Source: Janthinobacterium lividum
GTDB taxonomy: Bacteria > Pseudomonadota > Gammaproteobacteria > Burkholderiales > Burkholderiaceae_D
Assembly (NCBI RefSeq): GCF_011601275.1
Contig: NZ_JAAOLY010000003.1
Span: 310,001 to 374,000 of the forward strand
Length of the DNA stretch: 64,000 nucleotides
Direction: 5' to 3'
The translations under genes were made by a program, and so were the position numbers. The notes beneath the pieces are model-generated. The model saw only the letters and a program-made list of their open reading frames with translations, was not told where the DNA came from and searched no databases. This document shows, piece by piece, positions 35,819-45,679 of the stretch (within the stretch, counting starts at the first letter, position 1; each line of letters begins with the position of its first letter).

Positions 35819-38086
35819 ATGGCAAAAGATGCAACACCGAGCGTCGTGAAGCCGTACATTCCGGCCGATGCGAAGCTGCCCGAGATGACCTTCCGCGCGC
35901 TATTCATGGGCGTCATCCTGGGGATGGTCTTTGGCGCCTCCTCGCTGTACCTGGTGCTGAAAGTGGGCCTGACCGTCAGCGCCTCGATCCCCGTCGCCGT
36001 GATCGCCATCACCCTGTTCGGCCTGGCCAAGAAGGTGGGCGGCAAGGATTCGTCGATCCTGGAAAACAGCATCACGCAGACGGCCGGTTCGGCCGGCGAA
36101 TCGCTGGCCTTCGGCCTGGGCGTGACCATGCCCGCCATTTTGATCCTCGGCTTCGACCTGGAAATCTCGCGGGTCATGCTGGTCGGTATCCTCGGCGGCC
36201 TGCTGGGCATCCTGATGATGATCCCGATGCGCCGCACCATGATCGTCGACCAGCACAAGGAACTCAAATTCCCCGAAGGCACGGCGTGCGCCGAAGTGCT
36301 CAAGGCGGCCGCCACGGAAGAATCGCGCATCGCCGCCGGTGAAAGCATCGAGAAGGATTCGGCCGCCGCGCTGGACGCCAAGCGCCGCGCGAAGATCATC
36401 TTCGGCGGTTTTGCCGTCGGCTTGCTGTACAAGGTATTCAATATCTCGTTCAAGGGCTGGAAGGATACGCCGGGCGTGGAATTTGCCGCGCCGCTCAAGG
36501 GCGGCTCCATCGGTGCCGAGATTTCCCCTGAGTTGCTGGGCGTGGGCTACATCATCGGCCCGCGCATCGCCGCCACCATGGCGGCCGGCGGCGTGCTGTC
36601 GTACCTGCTTTTGATCCCGATGATCAAGTTCTTCGGCGACAGCCTGACCACCGTGCTGTCTCCTGGCACGAAGTTGATCAGCGAAATGGGCGCGGACGAC
36701 GTGCGCAGCGCCTACGTGCTGTATATCGGCGCGGGCGCCGTGGCCGCTGGCGGCCTGATTTCCCTCGTGCGCGCCATGCCCATGATCTGGCGCAGCCTGT
36801 CGGCCGGCCTGAAAGGCATCGGTAAGGGCGTCAAGAGCAATTCCACCTTGCGCACGGACCAGGATATCCCCTTGAAATGGGTCGTCATCGGCTGCCTGTC
36901 CATCATCGCCGTGATCACCTTCGCCACGCCGCTGCACATGAATTTCCTCGGTGCGCTGCTGATCCTCGTCTTCGGCTTCCTGTTCGCCACCGTGTCGTCG
37001 CGCCTGACGGGCGAAATCGGCTCGTCGTCGAACCCGATCTCCGGCATGGCCGTGGCCACCTTGCTGTTTACCTGCCTGATCTTCCTGATCATGGGCTGGA
37101 CGGGCGGGCGTTACTATGTGACGGCCCTGTCGGTGGGCGCCATCGTGTGTATCGCCGCCAGCAATGCGGGCACTACCTCGCAGGATTTGAAAACCGGCTA
37201 CCTGGTGGGCGCCACGCCGCGCCTGCAGCAGTACGCGATCCTGGCGGGCGCGCTGTCGTCCGCGCTCATCCTCGGCCCGATTCTGCTGAAGCTGAACGAA
37301 GCGAGCACCGTCTACGTGCCTGCCGCGCAAGTGGCGCCCGGCCTGACGGTCGACGCGTCGAAGCTGACGGCGACGGGCGAGCTGCATGGCCCGCAAGCCG
37401 ATACCGACCACAATACGTATAAAGTCTGGCAGAAGACCGATACCGTGGGCGGCCCGGCCGGCAAGTATTTCGTCAAGGAAGACGGCCAGCTGGCTTACCT
37501 GGTCGACCCGGGCATCAACGGCCATTACAGCAAGCGTCCGGACGGTTCGGAAGTGAAAAAGTACGATGCGCCGAAAGCCGTGCTGATGTCCTACATCATC
37601 AAGGGCATCCTCGACCAGCAACTGCCGTGGACCCTGGTGCTGTTTGGCGTGATGATCGCCGTGGTGCTGGAAATGGCCGGCATCCCGTCGCTGGCGTTTT
37701 CCGTGGGCGTGTACCTGCCGCTGTCATCGACCTTGCCGATCTTCGTCGGCGGCCTGGTGCGCTGGCTGGCGGACCGCCGCAACAACAAGCTGGAACACAA
37801 CGCAAAGCTGAACGAGGAAGAGCGCCAGCTGGCGGGCGACCGCAGCTCGGGCGTGCTGCTGGCCTCCGGCTACATCGCCGGCGGCGCGCTGGCCGGCATC
37901 ATTATCGCCATCACGTCCGGCGTGCTCACGCACTTCGACCAGATGATGGCCGACTGGGCCGAGCACGGCAACCCGTTCTACGCGGGCCTGCACTCGGACG
38001 CGCTGTCCCTGCTGCCGTATGCCGTCATCATCGTGCTGCTGTATATCGTCGCAAGAGAGAAAAAGGCGGATCGCCCGCAGGCTTGA
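35819..38086 (+). CDS. OPT-family oligopeptide transporter
   Basis: A 755-residue polytopic membrane protein with about 14-16 hydrophobic helices. The opening PEMTFRALFMGVILGMVFGAS, ITQTAGSAGESLAFG, LKFPEGTACAEVL and ISNAGTTSQDL-like (SNAGTTSQDLKTGYLVGATP) segments are those of bacterial OPT proteins, which import peptides or metal chelates with protons. A soluble insert of about 90 residues lies near 495-585. ATG preceded by AAGG. Flanked by mrcA (divergent) and a strong terminator; no peptidase gene is adjacent. Confidence 0.9.
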   Translation: MAKDATPSVVKPYIPADAKLPEMTFRALFMGVILGMVFGASSLYLVLKVGLTVSASIPVAVIAITLFGLAKKVGGKDSSILENSITQTAGSAGESLAFGLGVTMPAILILGFDLEISRVMLVGILGGLLGILMMIPMRRTMIVDQHKELKFPEGTACAEVLKAAATEESRIAAGESIEKDSAAALDAKRRAKIIFGGFAVGLLYKVFNISFKGWKDTPGVEFAAPLKGGSIGAEISPELLGVGYIIGPRIAATMAAGGVLSYLLLIPMIKFFGDSLTTVLSPGTKLISEMGADDVRSAYVLYIGAGAVAAGGLISLVRAMPMIWRSLSAGLKGIGKGVKSNSTLRTDQDIPLKWVVIGCLSIIAVITFATPLHMNFLGALLILVFGFLFATVSSRLTGEIGSSSNPISGMAVATLLFTCLIFLIMGWTGGRYYVTALSVGAIVCIAASNAGTTSQDLKTGYLVGATPRLQQYAILAGALSSALILGPILLKLNEASTVYVPAAQVAPGLTVDASKLTATGELHGPQADTDHNTYKVWQKTDTVGGPAGKYFVKEDGQLAYLVDPGINGHYSKRPDGSEVKKYDAPKAVLMSYIIKGILDQQLPWTLVLFGVMIAVVLEMAGIPSLAFSVGVYLPLSSTLPIFVGGLVRWLADRRNNKLEHNAKLNEEERQLAGDRSSGVLLASGYIAGGALAGIIIAITSGVLTHFDQMMADWAEHGNPFYAGLHSDALSLLPYAVIIVLLYIVAREKKADRPQA

Positions 38087-38103
38087 TGTTACTAAGCTCC
38101 ATG

Positions 38104-38143
38104 AAACCGTCCGGTGTCATAACGATCCGGGCGGTTTTTTTTT
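38104..38143 (+). terminator. intrinsic terminator after the OPT gene
   Basis: AAACCGTCCGG/CCGGGCGGTTT stem (one G-T pair), 12-nt loop, then a run of nine T. Confidence 0.9.
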
Positions 38144-38251
38144 GCCCGTTGCCGGCCTGTTCGGGTATTTTTGTTATAAAAATGAAATCAAATATCGCCA
38201 GATGGTGTATTGTTCTTGCTGTTCAAAATACAATAAACTGGAGTTTTCCTT

Positions 38252-41077
38252 ATGTCCCCACTGCAACGCGGCTTTATCTCTTTTGCCTTGCTGGCAGCCA
38301 GTCCTGCCCTGCATGCGACGCCTTTTCCCGTCGAGGCCATGTTTGAAGCGGAAAGTACGGCGGCGGGCGCACCGTGGGTGCTGGAAAGCCAGGGCAGCAA
38401 CGTGGTGTCCGGCGGCGCCTACCTGAGTACGCCGGCCGACCTGGTGCGCGCCGAGCCGCCAGGCGCGGCAGCGCAATTGTCGTACAGCGTGGCCGTGCCC
38501 CGCGACGGCAACTATACGATCTGGCTGCGCGTGCTGGCGCCGGCGGCGAACGCGGCGTCCTTGTACCTGGCGGTCGACAATGGCGCCTACGCCAGTGCAT
38601 CCGTGCCGTTCACCGCCGGCCAGCCGCCGAAGTGGACCTGGTTGCCCGTCACGCGCTGGCTCGCTGCGGGCGAGCGCGAACTGAAGCTCCAGTACCGCGA
38701 GGGCGGCCTGGGCATCGATTGTCTCTTGGTCACGGCGCTGGCTGACTTTGTCCCGCAAGGCTATGGCGTGTATCCGCTGCCCACAGTGCTGCCGCCCGCC
38801 GGCGAGCATCCGCGCGTGTTTGCCAGAGTGGGGGACCTGGCCGCGATACGCAGCCGTTTCGAGTCGAGCGCGCAGGAGATGGCTACGCATCGCGCTGTCC
38901 TGAACGGGTTTGTCGCGGCACCGGCGATCGTGGCGTTGCCCGTGTTCGTGCCTGGCGGCCCGGCCAGGAGCAATCACCAGGTCGATGTCGTGAGCACGAT
39001 CAAGGCGAAGGCGCTGTACTCCCTGCTGTACGAACGCGACGGTTCGGCGGCGCAGGCGCAGGCGCAGGCGCAGCGGGGCCGGGAAGCCGTGCAAATGCTG
39101 CTCGACTACCTGGCGGCCGTGCAGTTTGCGCCTGGCTACAATCACCCGAACGAGAAAGGCGACATCATCCTGGCCAGCGCCATGGTGTATGACTGGTGCT
39201 TTCATCTGATGAGCGCGCAGCAGCGCGCGTATGTCGTTACGCGCTTTACCCAGCTGGCGGCCACGATGGAAATCGGCTTTCCGCCATCGCGGCAAGGCGC
39301 TGTCGTCGGCCATGGCAGCGACAACCAGCTGCTGCGCGACCAGCTATCGGCCGCCATCGCCTTTTATGACGAGGCGCCACTCGTCTACAACATCGTTGCC
39401 GGGCGCTTCTTTGCCGACTATATCGCGCCGCGTAACTATGCGTATGCCGCGCAAGCCTATCACCAGGGCGCGTCGTACGGCACGGTGCGTTTCCTGGCTG
39501 ATATGTACGCCGCATGGATTTTCCGGCGCATGGGCGCCGCGCCCGTGTTCGATCCCGTGCAGCAGATGACGCCGTATCACTGGCTGTACACGCGCCGCCC
39601 CGACGGACAATGGATGCGTGATGGCGACGTCTATCACTCCTCCTACACCAACAGCAGGGAGTATTGGAGCGAACCGCTGGCCTTCATGCTGCCCGCCACC
39701 TACTACAACAATCCCACCTTGAAGCATGAGTATTTGAAGCAGTCGCTGCAGCAGTCGACCAGCTTTATCCATCCCAAGGACAGCATCTGGCCTGTCCTGC
39801 TTGGCAATACGGCCATGGGCAGCACGCCGAGCCCGGTGGCGTTGCCCTTGACCAAATATTTCCCGGATCCCGCCGGCTTGATGATCGCCCGCACGGGGTG
39901 GACCGATGGCATACATGTGGAGTCAGGCAATGTCGTGGCGACGATGAAGCTCGGCGGCGACTGGTTCGGCAACCACGAACATTATGACGCCGGGCATTTT
40001 CAGATTTACTACAAGGGCGGCCTGGCCATCGATTCGGGTATTTATAGCGGCAGGGATGTGACCGATCCCAGCATCCCCCTGGAATACGGCAGTGCGCACG
40101 ACATGAATTATCACAAGCGCAGCATCGCGCACAACACCATGCTGGTGCATGACCCGGACGAGAATTTCGACGGCTATGCCAATGATGGCGGGCAGCGCTT
40201 CCCGGGCGACGAGCCGTCATCCCTGGCGGAACTGGCCAATGGCTACAAGGTGGCCACTGTCCTGCGCCAGCAGCAGGTCGGTGGCGTGGCCGGGGCGCCC
40301 GACTTCAGCTACATCAAGGGCGACCTGACGGCCGCGTACAGCAGCAAGGTGCGCCAGTTCCAGAGGTCATTCGTGTTCTTGAACCTCAAGGATGCGAACC
40401 ACCCGGCCGCCCTGATCGTGTTCGACAAGGTCAGCGCCAGCGACGCGGGGTTCAAGAAGACCTGGCTGCTGCACAGCCAATCCGAACCCGAGATCAACGG
40501 CGACACGGTGGTTATCCAGCGCACCGAATGGGACTACAACAGCACCTTGCAGTACAACGGCAAGCTGATCAACCGCACCTTGTTGCCGGCGAGTGCCGTG
40601 CTGGCCAAGGTCGGCGGCAGCGGCAATGAATTCAGCGTCGGCGGGACGAATTATCCTATCCAGCCTGAAGCCGATTATTCGACCGAGGAAGCGGGCGCGT
40701 GGCGGCTGGAAGTGTCTCCGCCGGGCGGGAACGAAACGGATTTGTTCCTGAACGTGATGCAGGTGATGGATGCCAGCAGCACGCTGTCTGCACTGCCGAC
40801 GACGGCCATCGATTCGGCCCTGCTGGCCGGCGTGAAAATCAAGGACCGCGTGGTGCTGTTTTCCAAAAGCGGCTTGCCGCTGGGCGGGACCGTCACCGTC
40901 GTGTTGCCGGCGCAAAGCGCGTCCATGCAGGTACTGGTGACGGATTTGCAGGCGGGAAGCTGGATAGTGAGCAAGCGCGGCACGGATGGCCCCATCGAAG
41001 ATGAGGTGAGTGACGGCGGCGGCACCCTGTATTTTGTCGCCAATGGGGGCGGGGTGTACGACTTGCAACGCAAGTAG
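38252..41077 (+). CDS. secreted heparinase II/III-family polysaccharide lyase
   Basis: A 941-residue protein with a signal peptide (LLAASPALHA), an N-terminal beta-sandwich resembling a carbohydrate-binding module (FEAESTAAGAPWVLES, YTIWLRVLAPA), an alpha/alpha toroid (about 190-530), and the heparinase II/III beta domain containing the metal/catalytic segment GDWFGNHEHYDAGHFQIYYK. It probably cleaves an acidic polysaccharide by beta-elimination in the periplasm or outside; heparin itself is unlikely as the natural substrate. AQ repeats near residue 270 come from a short CAGGCG run. It converges on the AAC(3)-type gene, 10 nt apart. Confidence 0.82.
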   Translation: MSPLQRGFISFALLAASPALHATPFPVEAMFEAESTAAGAPWVLESQGSNVVSGGAYLSTPADLVRAEPPGAAAQLSYSVAVPRDGNYTIWLRVLAPAANAASLYLAVDNGAYASASVPFTAGQPPKWTWLPVTRWLAAGERELKLQYREGGLGIDCLLVTALADFVPQGYGVYPLPTVLPPAGEHPRVFARVGDLAAIRSRFESSAQEMATHRAVLNGFVAAPAIVALPVFVPGGPARSNHQVDVVSTIKAKALYSLLYERDGSAAQAQAQAQRGREAVQMLLDYLAAVQFAPGYNHPNEKGDIILASAMVYDWCFHLMSAQQRAYVVTRFTQLAATMEIGFPPSRQGAVVGHGSDNQLLRDQLSAAIAFYDEAPLVYNIVAGRFFADYIAPRNYAYAAQAYHQGASYGTVRFLADMYAAWIFRRMGAAPVFDPVQQMTPYHWLYTRRPDGQWMRDGDVYHSSYTNSREYWSEPLAFMLPATYYNNPTLKHEYLKQSLQQSTSFIHPKDSIWPVLLGNTAMGSTPSPVALPLTKYFPDPAGLMIARTGWTDGIHVESGNVVATMKLGGDWFGNHEHYDAGHFQIYYKGGLAIDSGIYSGRDVTDPSIPLEYGSAHDMNYHKRSIAHNTMLVHDPDENFDGYANDGGQRFPGDEPSSLAELANGYKVATVLRQQQVGGVAGAPDFSYIKGDLTAAYSSKVRQFQRSFVFLNLKDANHPAALIVFDKVSASDAGFKKTWLLHSQSEPEINGDTVVIQRTEWDYNSTLQYNGKLINRTLLPASAVLAKVGGSGNEFSVGGTNYPIQPEADYSTEEAGAWRLEVSPPGGNETDLFLNVMQVMDASSTLSALPTTAIDSALLAGVKIKDRVVLFSKSGLPLGGTVTVVLPAQSASMQVLVTDLQAGSWIVSKRGTDGPIEDEVSDGGGTLYFVANGGGVYDLQRK

Positions 41078-41087
41078 TCGCTGCAGG

Positions 41088-42014
41088 TCACAGCCTCACC
41101 GGCCGCGCCGCCAGCTGCGCCGCTGTGGCGTAGATCGTCACATTGTCGGACGCCAACTGGCGCAGGTGCGCATAAAACGCCTGCGCCGGAATGCACCACG
41201 ACGCCGCATCGCCCACTTGCCCGTTGACGCGCAAGCCGGCGGCGTCGAATTCCCGGTGAAAATAGTCGCGCAGATCGCCGCGGCCGGGATGGTCGATACG
41301 GCGCTGGGCGACCGTCGGGTCGAAAGGGCGCACGGGCACGTCCCAGCGCTTGCCGGCGTGGTCCAGGCAGGCCAGCAGCTTGGTATCGTCTTCCCACACG
41401 GGCACGGGAAAGGCGTCGCCCATGGCGTCTTCCAGCGCGTGATAGAACGTCACGGGCCCCATGGAAATGCCGAGACCCAGCACCTTCGCGTGGTCGCAGC
41501 CGATGAAGCGCTGCCAGGGCGAGTCCATGCCGAAGATCGAGGGTGCGCGGTGATGCGCTTCGGTGAGGTCGGCGGCATGGCGGCCCCACGCGGACACGGA
41601 GTGAGTGGGGTGGATGCTGCGCCGGACACCTGCGCTGGCAAGGAACGCTTCGGGCAGGCGGCCCATGTGCGTGCCATGGCGGCGCGGGTCGAACACATAG
41701 TCCGGCATGGCGCAGGTGGCGCGCACCGTGCCGCCGGGCAGATAGTAGGTGGGCAGCAGCAGGGTGCCTTGCGGGCCGACGGCGTCCTGCAGGGCGCCTA
41801 TCACGCCCAGCGCGCCGCCTTCCACGTAGCCGAGGCTTTTCAGTGAAGAATGGATGAACAGCATATCTCCGTGCGCGATGCCGAGCCGCGCCAGATCGGC
41901 GGCCAAGCCGGCGCGCGTCACATGGGGCGCGTTCTGGCGCATGTGTCGGGCGCTGACGGTGCGGCGCCATGCTTCCAGCGCGACATGGATGGCACTTTTT
42001 GCCTTTTCAATCAT
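41088..42014 (-). CDS. AAC(3)-family acetyltransferase
   Basis: A 308-residue protein of the aminoglycoside 3-N-acetyltransferase fold: HGDMLFIHSSLKSLGYVEGG, PQGTLLLPTYY, SIHPTHSVSAWG (catalytic-site His) and GLGISMGPVTFYHALED. Chromosomal members next to polysaccharide genes acetylate amino sugars rather than drugs, so antibiotic resistance should not be assumed. The ATG at 42014 overlaps the stop of the toroid gene by 8 nt (ATGATTGA), showing they are co-translated. Confidence 0.85.
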   Translation of the reverse strand: MIEKAKSAIHVALEAWRRTVSARHMRQNAPHVTRAGLAADLARLGIAHGDMLFIHSSLKSLGYVEGGALGVIGALQDAVGPQGTLLLPTYYLPGGTVRATCAMPDYVFDPRRHGTHMGRLPEAFLASAGVRRSIHPTHSVSAWGRHAADLTEAHHRAPSIFGMDSPWQRFIGCDHAKVLGLGISMGPVTFYHALEDAMGDAFPVPVWEDDTKLLACLDHAGKRWDVPVRPFDPTVAQRRIDHPGRGDLRDYFHREFDAAGLRVNGQVGDAASWCIPAQAFYAHLRQLASDNVTIYATAAQLAARPVRL

Positions 42015-43188
42015 CGCCAATTTCCAGTTCCAGCAGGTTGGCATCGATGCAGAACTTGGCCGCCCAGTTCAGGTAAGCCCATGTCCCGTAGTCGCCATCG
42101 ACGGGAAACGAGCCCTTGACGCCGCCGCGCGCGTGCGCGGGACCGTCGATGCTGACCGCGCGCCGCACGTAACGGTTCAGCCGGCGCCCCGCGTCGAGGT
42201 AGCGCCGCTCGCCTGTGAGCTGGTACAGCAGGAACAAACAATGCGCGTTTTGCGCGGAACCCGTGAGGCAGGCGTAGCTGGCGCCCGGCTGGAAGTCCGG
42301 ACCGAGGCGGCCCGCCAGGTAGCCGTCGGCCATCACGGCCTTGGCGACGCTCGTGCCGGTGCGCGCGGCGGCGTTCAGCAGGTCGGCGCGCGCCGAAAAG
42401 CGATGCGCTTCGAGCAGGCCGCGCAAGGCGTAGCCGATGGTATGGGTCAGGGGCAGCAGCGGGTTATCCAGGCAGTTCGAGGCGAACCAGCCGTTGGGAC
42501 GCTGCTTGGTCAGCGCCCAGTCGACCTGGCGCAGGCCGGCCGCGCCATAGCCGTGGCCCGGCGCGACGCGGTCCGCTTCGAACAGTCCCCACGCCACGTG
42601 CGTTTCATAGGCCTTGTCGCCGGCGCTGGCGAACGGCGTCGGATGCCGTCGCCAGCAGCCGTCGCCATCCTGGCTGTCGCGCAGCCAGCTTGCCGCGCGG
42701 TGCATGGCGTCCTGCCAAGCCTCGCCGTACGCTGCCACGCCGGCGGCCAGGCCAAGCAGGATTTGCCCCGTATTGAAGGTGACGGGCACGCGGGGCGTGG
42801 AATCGACCTTCCCGCCCTGGAAACCGCCTTCGGGGAACTGGATGGCCACGCACCAATCGAGCATGCGCCGCGCGCGCGCATGCAGTGCCGCGTCCTCCGC
42901 GCGCTGCGCCAGGGTGATCATGGTGGGGATGATGTAGCCGGTGGTCTCCGGGTAGGAGCTAGCCCAGCCCGTCAGCAGGCTGTAGTCGCGCGCGACGCCG
43001 CCGTCGTCTGAACTGGAATGGTCTTGCGCCGCGCATAGCCAGGCCGTGCAGGCATTGACGACGGCTTGCGGGCCAGGGTCGAAGGCGGGCAGGCCGCGCC
43101 GGTCCGACTGCCGCTCCATGCGCGCGGCCGCCGGCAGGCCAGCCTGCGGCGTCAGTGTATTGCGGATTTTTGTAAGCAAGGTGCGCAT
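42007..43188 (-). CDS. alpha/alpha-toroid protein of a polysaccharide pathway, unknown activity
   Basis: A 393-residue cytoplasmic protein without signal peptide. Repeated helical-hairpin motifs are visible (CVAIQFPEGGFQGGKV, ASWLRDSQDGDGCWRRHP, WALTKQRPNGWFASNC), the QxxxGxW-like pattern of terpene-cyclase/six-hairpin glycosidase folds. I cannot assign the reaction. It is translationally coupled to the AAC(3)-type acetyltransferase, and a secreted polysaccharide lyase gene converges on the pair, suggesting a sugar-polymer context. Start ATG at 43188. Confidence 0.72.
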   Translation of the reverse strand: MRTLLTKIRNTLTPQAGLPAAARMERQSDRRGLPAFDPGPQAVVNACTAWLCAAQDHSSSDDGGVARDYSLLTGWASSYPETTGYIIPTMITLAQRAEDAALHARARRMLDWCVAIQFPEGGFQGGKVDSTPRVPVTFNTGQILLGLAAGVAAYGEAWQDAMHRAASWLRDSQDGDGCWRRHPTPFASAGDKAYETHVAWGLFEADRVAPGHGYGAAGLRQVDWALTKQRPNGWFASNCLDNPLLPLTHTIGYALRGLLEAHRFSARADLLNAAARTGTSVAKAVMADGYLAGRLGPDFQPGASYACLTGSAQNAHCLFLLYQLTGERRYLDAGRRLNRYVRRAVSIDGPAHARGGVKGSFPVDGDYGTWAYLNWAAKFCIDANLLELEIGDD

Positions 43189-43334
43189 GGCAGCGATGGC
43201 GTAGTGGTGGGCTCAGGCTACTGTAGCGCCGGCAGCCGGCACGGCTATTGACCTGTCGCAAGGATCAGCCGCCGCATCGCTGCCGCGGGAATTGACGCAT
43301 AATGGATGCCTCACCACCGTTGACGAGGCCCGCC

Positions 43335-43562
43335 ATGAACAATGTCACGCTTGAGTACTCGGTCGTCACCAATCCCGACTCCTTTGTCGGCTTCAAGTAT
43401 TACGTCAAGGCGGGGCAGGCGTTCGACGCCGATGATTTTGCCTATTCCTACAAGCTGAAACGCTCCGACCTGGACCCCGATAGCGTGCTGGCCACCCGCG
43501 AGGCGGCGGAAAATCTGCAGCCGGGAGAGTGGCTGACGGTGTCGCATTCGATCGCGGCGTAG
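43335..43562 (+). CDS. 75-residue hypothetical protein
   Basis: The frame MNNVTLEYSVVTNPDSFVGF onward is acidic and soluble, with no membrane segment. I do not recognise it. ATG 43335 is preferred over 43302 because GAGG lies 6 nt upstream. Codon use matches neighbours. It stands alone between the toroid gene and a convergent hypothetical gene. Confidence 0.6.
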   Translation: MNNVTLEYSVVTNPDSFVGFKYYVKAGQAFDADDFAYSYKLKRSDLDPDSVLATREAAENLQPGEWLTVSHSIAA

Positions 43563-43571
43563 CTGGCAGCC

Positions 43572-43952
43572 CTAGGCTGGCACAAACCAGGCCCGCAATT
43601 CATCCTCGGCCCGCTGCGCCGTTGCCTGCGTCAAGGTCAGCACGATGATCTTTTCCCGCGCCGGGCGATGGCCATCGCCGATGGCCAGTTCGATGGCTTG
43701 CTCGAAGCTCGTGTAGTCGTGGCCGAATTCACGCGGGCATTGCTGCACGATGCGCGCCGCCTTGCCCGCGTCCCTGTCCGCCAGGTTGACGATGGGGTTG
43801 CCGTCGTAAAAAGGCTGACCGTTGGCGAATGCGGTGCGCAGATACGGCGTGCATTGGCCGTCGAGGAAGGCCAGGCGCGCGTGCCAGTACGCTTGCAGTG
43901 CCGCATACGAGGCCTGGTTCTCGAGAAAATCGGCAAACAGGAAGTCTCCCAT
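43572..43952 (-). CDS. 126-residue hypothetical protein
   Basis: Soluble, mixed alpha/beta, opening MGDFLFADFLENQASYAALQ; contains two cysteines and no recognisable motif. AAGGAAACC precedes the ATG. It follows the 566-residue membrane protein by 14 nt on the same strand, so it probably belongs to that transcript. Confidence 0.65.
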   Translation of the reverse strand: MGDFLFADFLENQASYAALQAYWHARLAFLDGQCTPYLRTAFANGQPFYDGNPIVNLADRDAGKAARIVQQCPREFGHDYTSFEQAIELAIGDGHRPAREKIIVLTLTQATAQRAEDELRAWFVPA

Positions 43953-43966
43953 GGTTTCCTTTCCGG

Positions 43967-45667
43967 CTAGATGCCGAACACTTTCAAGATCGCGTCCGTG
44001 AAACCTTCGAACCAGCTGCCCACCTTGCCCGGTTGCTTGCCGTGGCGCGGGGTTTCCTCGTACAGGTAGACGCCGTTGTTGCCGTCGAAGCGGTCGTTGA
44101 GCAGCGCCTGCTGGCCGCGCAGGTAGGGGATGAAGGTTTCGCTGCGCAGGGTCGAGTACAGCACGTCGGTGCTAAAGCCCAGGGTGGCGGACTGGCTGAT
44201 CGAACGTCCCTGGCCGGCCCGCTCCAGGCGCACGCCGCGGCAGCCGCGCGCGATCAGGGTGACGGGGCCGCGAAAGACGATGAAGCGCAGCTGCAGGGTG
44301 AGCCAGGCGTGCAGGCTTCCCAGGCGCCAGTGGCTCGATAGCGCCAGCGGCTGGCCCGCGTCGCAGATCAATCCGACGAGACCCCGCGGCTGGAACACGA
44401 GGGCGCTGCCGGCCGGCAGGTGGACGATGGCCACTTCCAGCAGCGGGTCGTCGCTGGCGGAAATCGTCACGGATGCAGGCTCGCTGCTTTCCAGCCGGGT
44501 CAGCGCCACCATGCCGGCGGCCAGGCTGGTGAACGGGAAGCGCCAGTCCAGCAGCCATTGCGTGCGTTTGCAGGTGCTGACGGGCGACGATTGCAGGTAT
44601 TCGGGGTGGATCAGCATCCGCTGGCCAGGTTGCAGTTGTAGCGCCTGCGAGACGGCGGAAATGCGCGATTCTCCCTGAGGCGGCAGGGGCAGGGAGCTGC
44701 CCGCGACTTGCAGCTCGCGTGCGATCGACAGCGGCGGCAATCGGGCAGCGACGGGCGCCAGCACGAAGTAAAAGAAGGCCTTGATGGCGGCGGGCAGAAA
44801 AATGGCCGACAGCACCAGCAGGGCGGCCGTGGGCGCCACGTCCAGCACTGGTGTGCGCCAGCGGGCGATCCAGTTGCGCGCCAGCTGCGTTTCTCCAGCC
44901 GCGATGGCCGTTTGTATGGGCGCCAGCGCGCCGGCCAGCGCCACATTGTCGATGGCAAATGGTGCGGGGCGGGCAGATTGAGTGGCGCTGCTGCGCGCGC
45001 GCTGCGCCAGCCAAGCCTGATAGGCTTGCAGGTTGATCTCGCGCAGGCGCAGGCCCTCGGCGTCGAGGCGCGCCAGCTGCGCGTAAGCATCGCTGCCGGG
45101 CAGGTGCGCCGCCAGCGGATGCTGCGTTTCGAGCAGCTGGCGCCGGCGCACATTTTCCTGCAATGCGGCGTACGCGTGCACATGCTGCGCATGCAGGCGC
45201 GCCAGGGCCTGCCGTGCATCCTCGCCGCTGATCGCCGCTAGCACGGAGGTCAAATAACGGGCTTCCTGCGCCAGCACTTCGATTTCCACGCGCCGCGCGG
45301 CTTCTTCCTGCGCGTGCCGGGCCAAGGTGTCCGCATCGGGCAGGGGCAGGGTGAAAAGCGATGGCTGCTGCTGCGCGCGCAAGGTGCGCAATTGCGCCTG
45401 CACTTGCGCCAACTGCGCGGCAATGGCTGCCTGCGAGGCGTGCCGCAGGGCGTTGACACGGGTCGTGGCCGCGTCGGCCAAGCCGGCGCCATGACTGTCG
45501 GCGCTGCTGGACGCCTGGCGCAGGGCGGCGACGGCCTCGCTGCCGGCGCCGTAGGCGCGCCATTCGGCCAGCAGCAAGCGTCCGGCCAGCAGGATAATGA
45601 TGAACAGGGCGAACTGCAGCGCGTGGCGCAGCAGGAAGCGCAGGATGGCCGTCAGCAGCTGGCGCAA
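43967..45667 (-). CDS. 566-residue membrane protein with long coiled coil, unknown function
   Basis: An N-terminal membrane helix (about 13-35), a long Ala/Gln/Arg-rich coiled coil (about 40-230), a second hydrophobic stretch (about 285-325), and a beta-rich C-terminal half (LVFQPRGLVGLICDAGQPLA, LTLQLRFIVFRGPVTLIARG) that vaguely recalls AIM24-like domains. No named family is certain. The frame starts with TTG at 45667, 12 nt after the stop of the YecA-like gene; there is no ATG near. It may organise something at the inner membrane. Confidence 0.7.
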   Translation of the reverse strand: MRQLLTAILRFLLRHALQFALFIIILLAGRLLLAEWRAYGAGSEAVAALRQASSSADSHGAGLADAATTRVNALRHASQAAIAAQLAQVQAQLRTLRAQQQPSLFTLPLPDADTLARHAQEEAARRVEIEVLAQEARYLTSVLAAISGEDARQALARLHAQHVHAYAALQENVRRRQLLETQHPLAAHLPGSDAYAQLARLDAEGLRLREINLQAYQAWLAQRARSSATQSARPAPFAIDNVALAGALAPIQTAIAAGETQLARNWIARWRTPVLDVAPTAALLVLSAIFLPAAIKAFFYFVLAPVAARLPPLSIARELQVAGSSLPLPPQGESRISAVSQALQLQPGQRMLIHPEYLQSSPVSTCKRTQWLLDWRFPFTSLAAGMVALTRLESSEPASVTISASDDPLLEVAIVHLPAGSALVFQPRGLVGLICDAGQPLALSSHWRLGSLHAWLTLQLRFIVFRGPVTLIARGCRGVRLERAGQGRSISQSATLGFSTDVLYSTLRSETFIPYLRGQQALLNDRFDGNNGVYLYEETPRHGKQPGKVGSWFEGFTDAILKVFGI

Positions 45668-45679
45668 GGAGCTACCGTC

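Noticed and set aside
39050-39076. GCGCAG/CAGGCG short tandem repeat
   Set aside because: Only about four units inside the lyase gene, encoding Ala-Gln repeats in a helix; not a CRISPR or a notable satellite.
41088-42014. Aminoglycoside resistance gene
   Set aside because: AAC(3)-fold enzymes are common in chromosomal sugar loci; no mobile element or resistance context is present.
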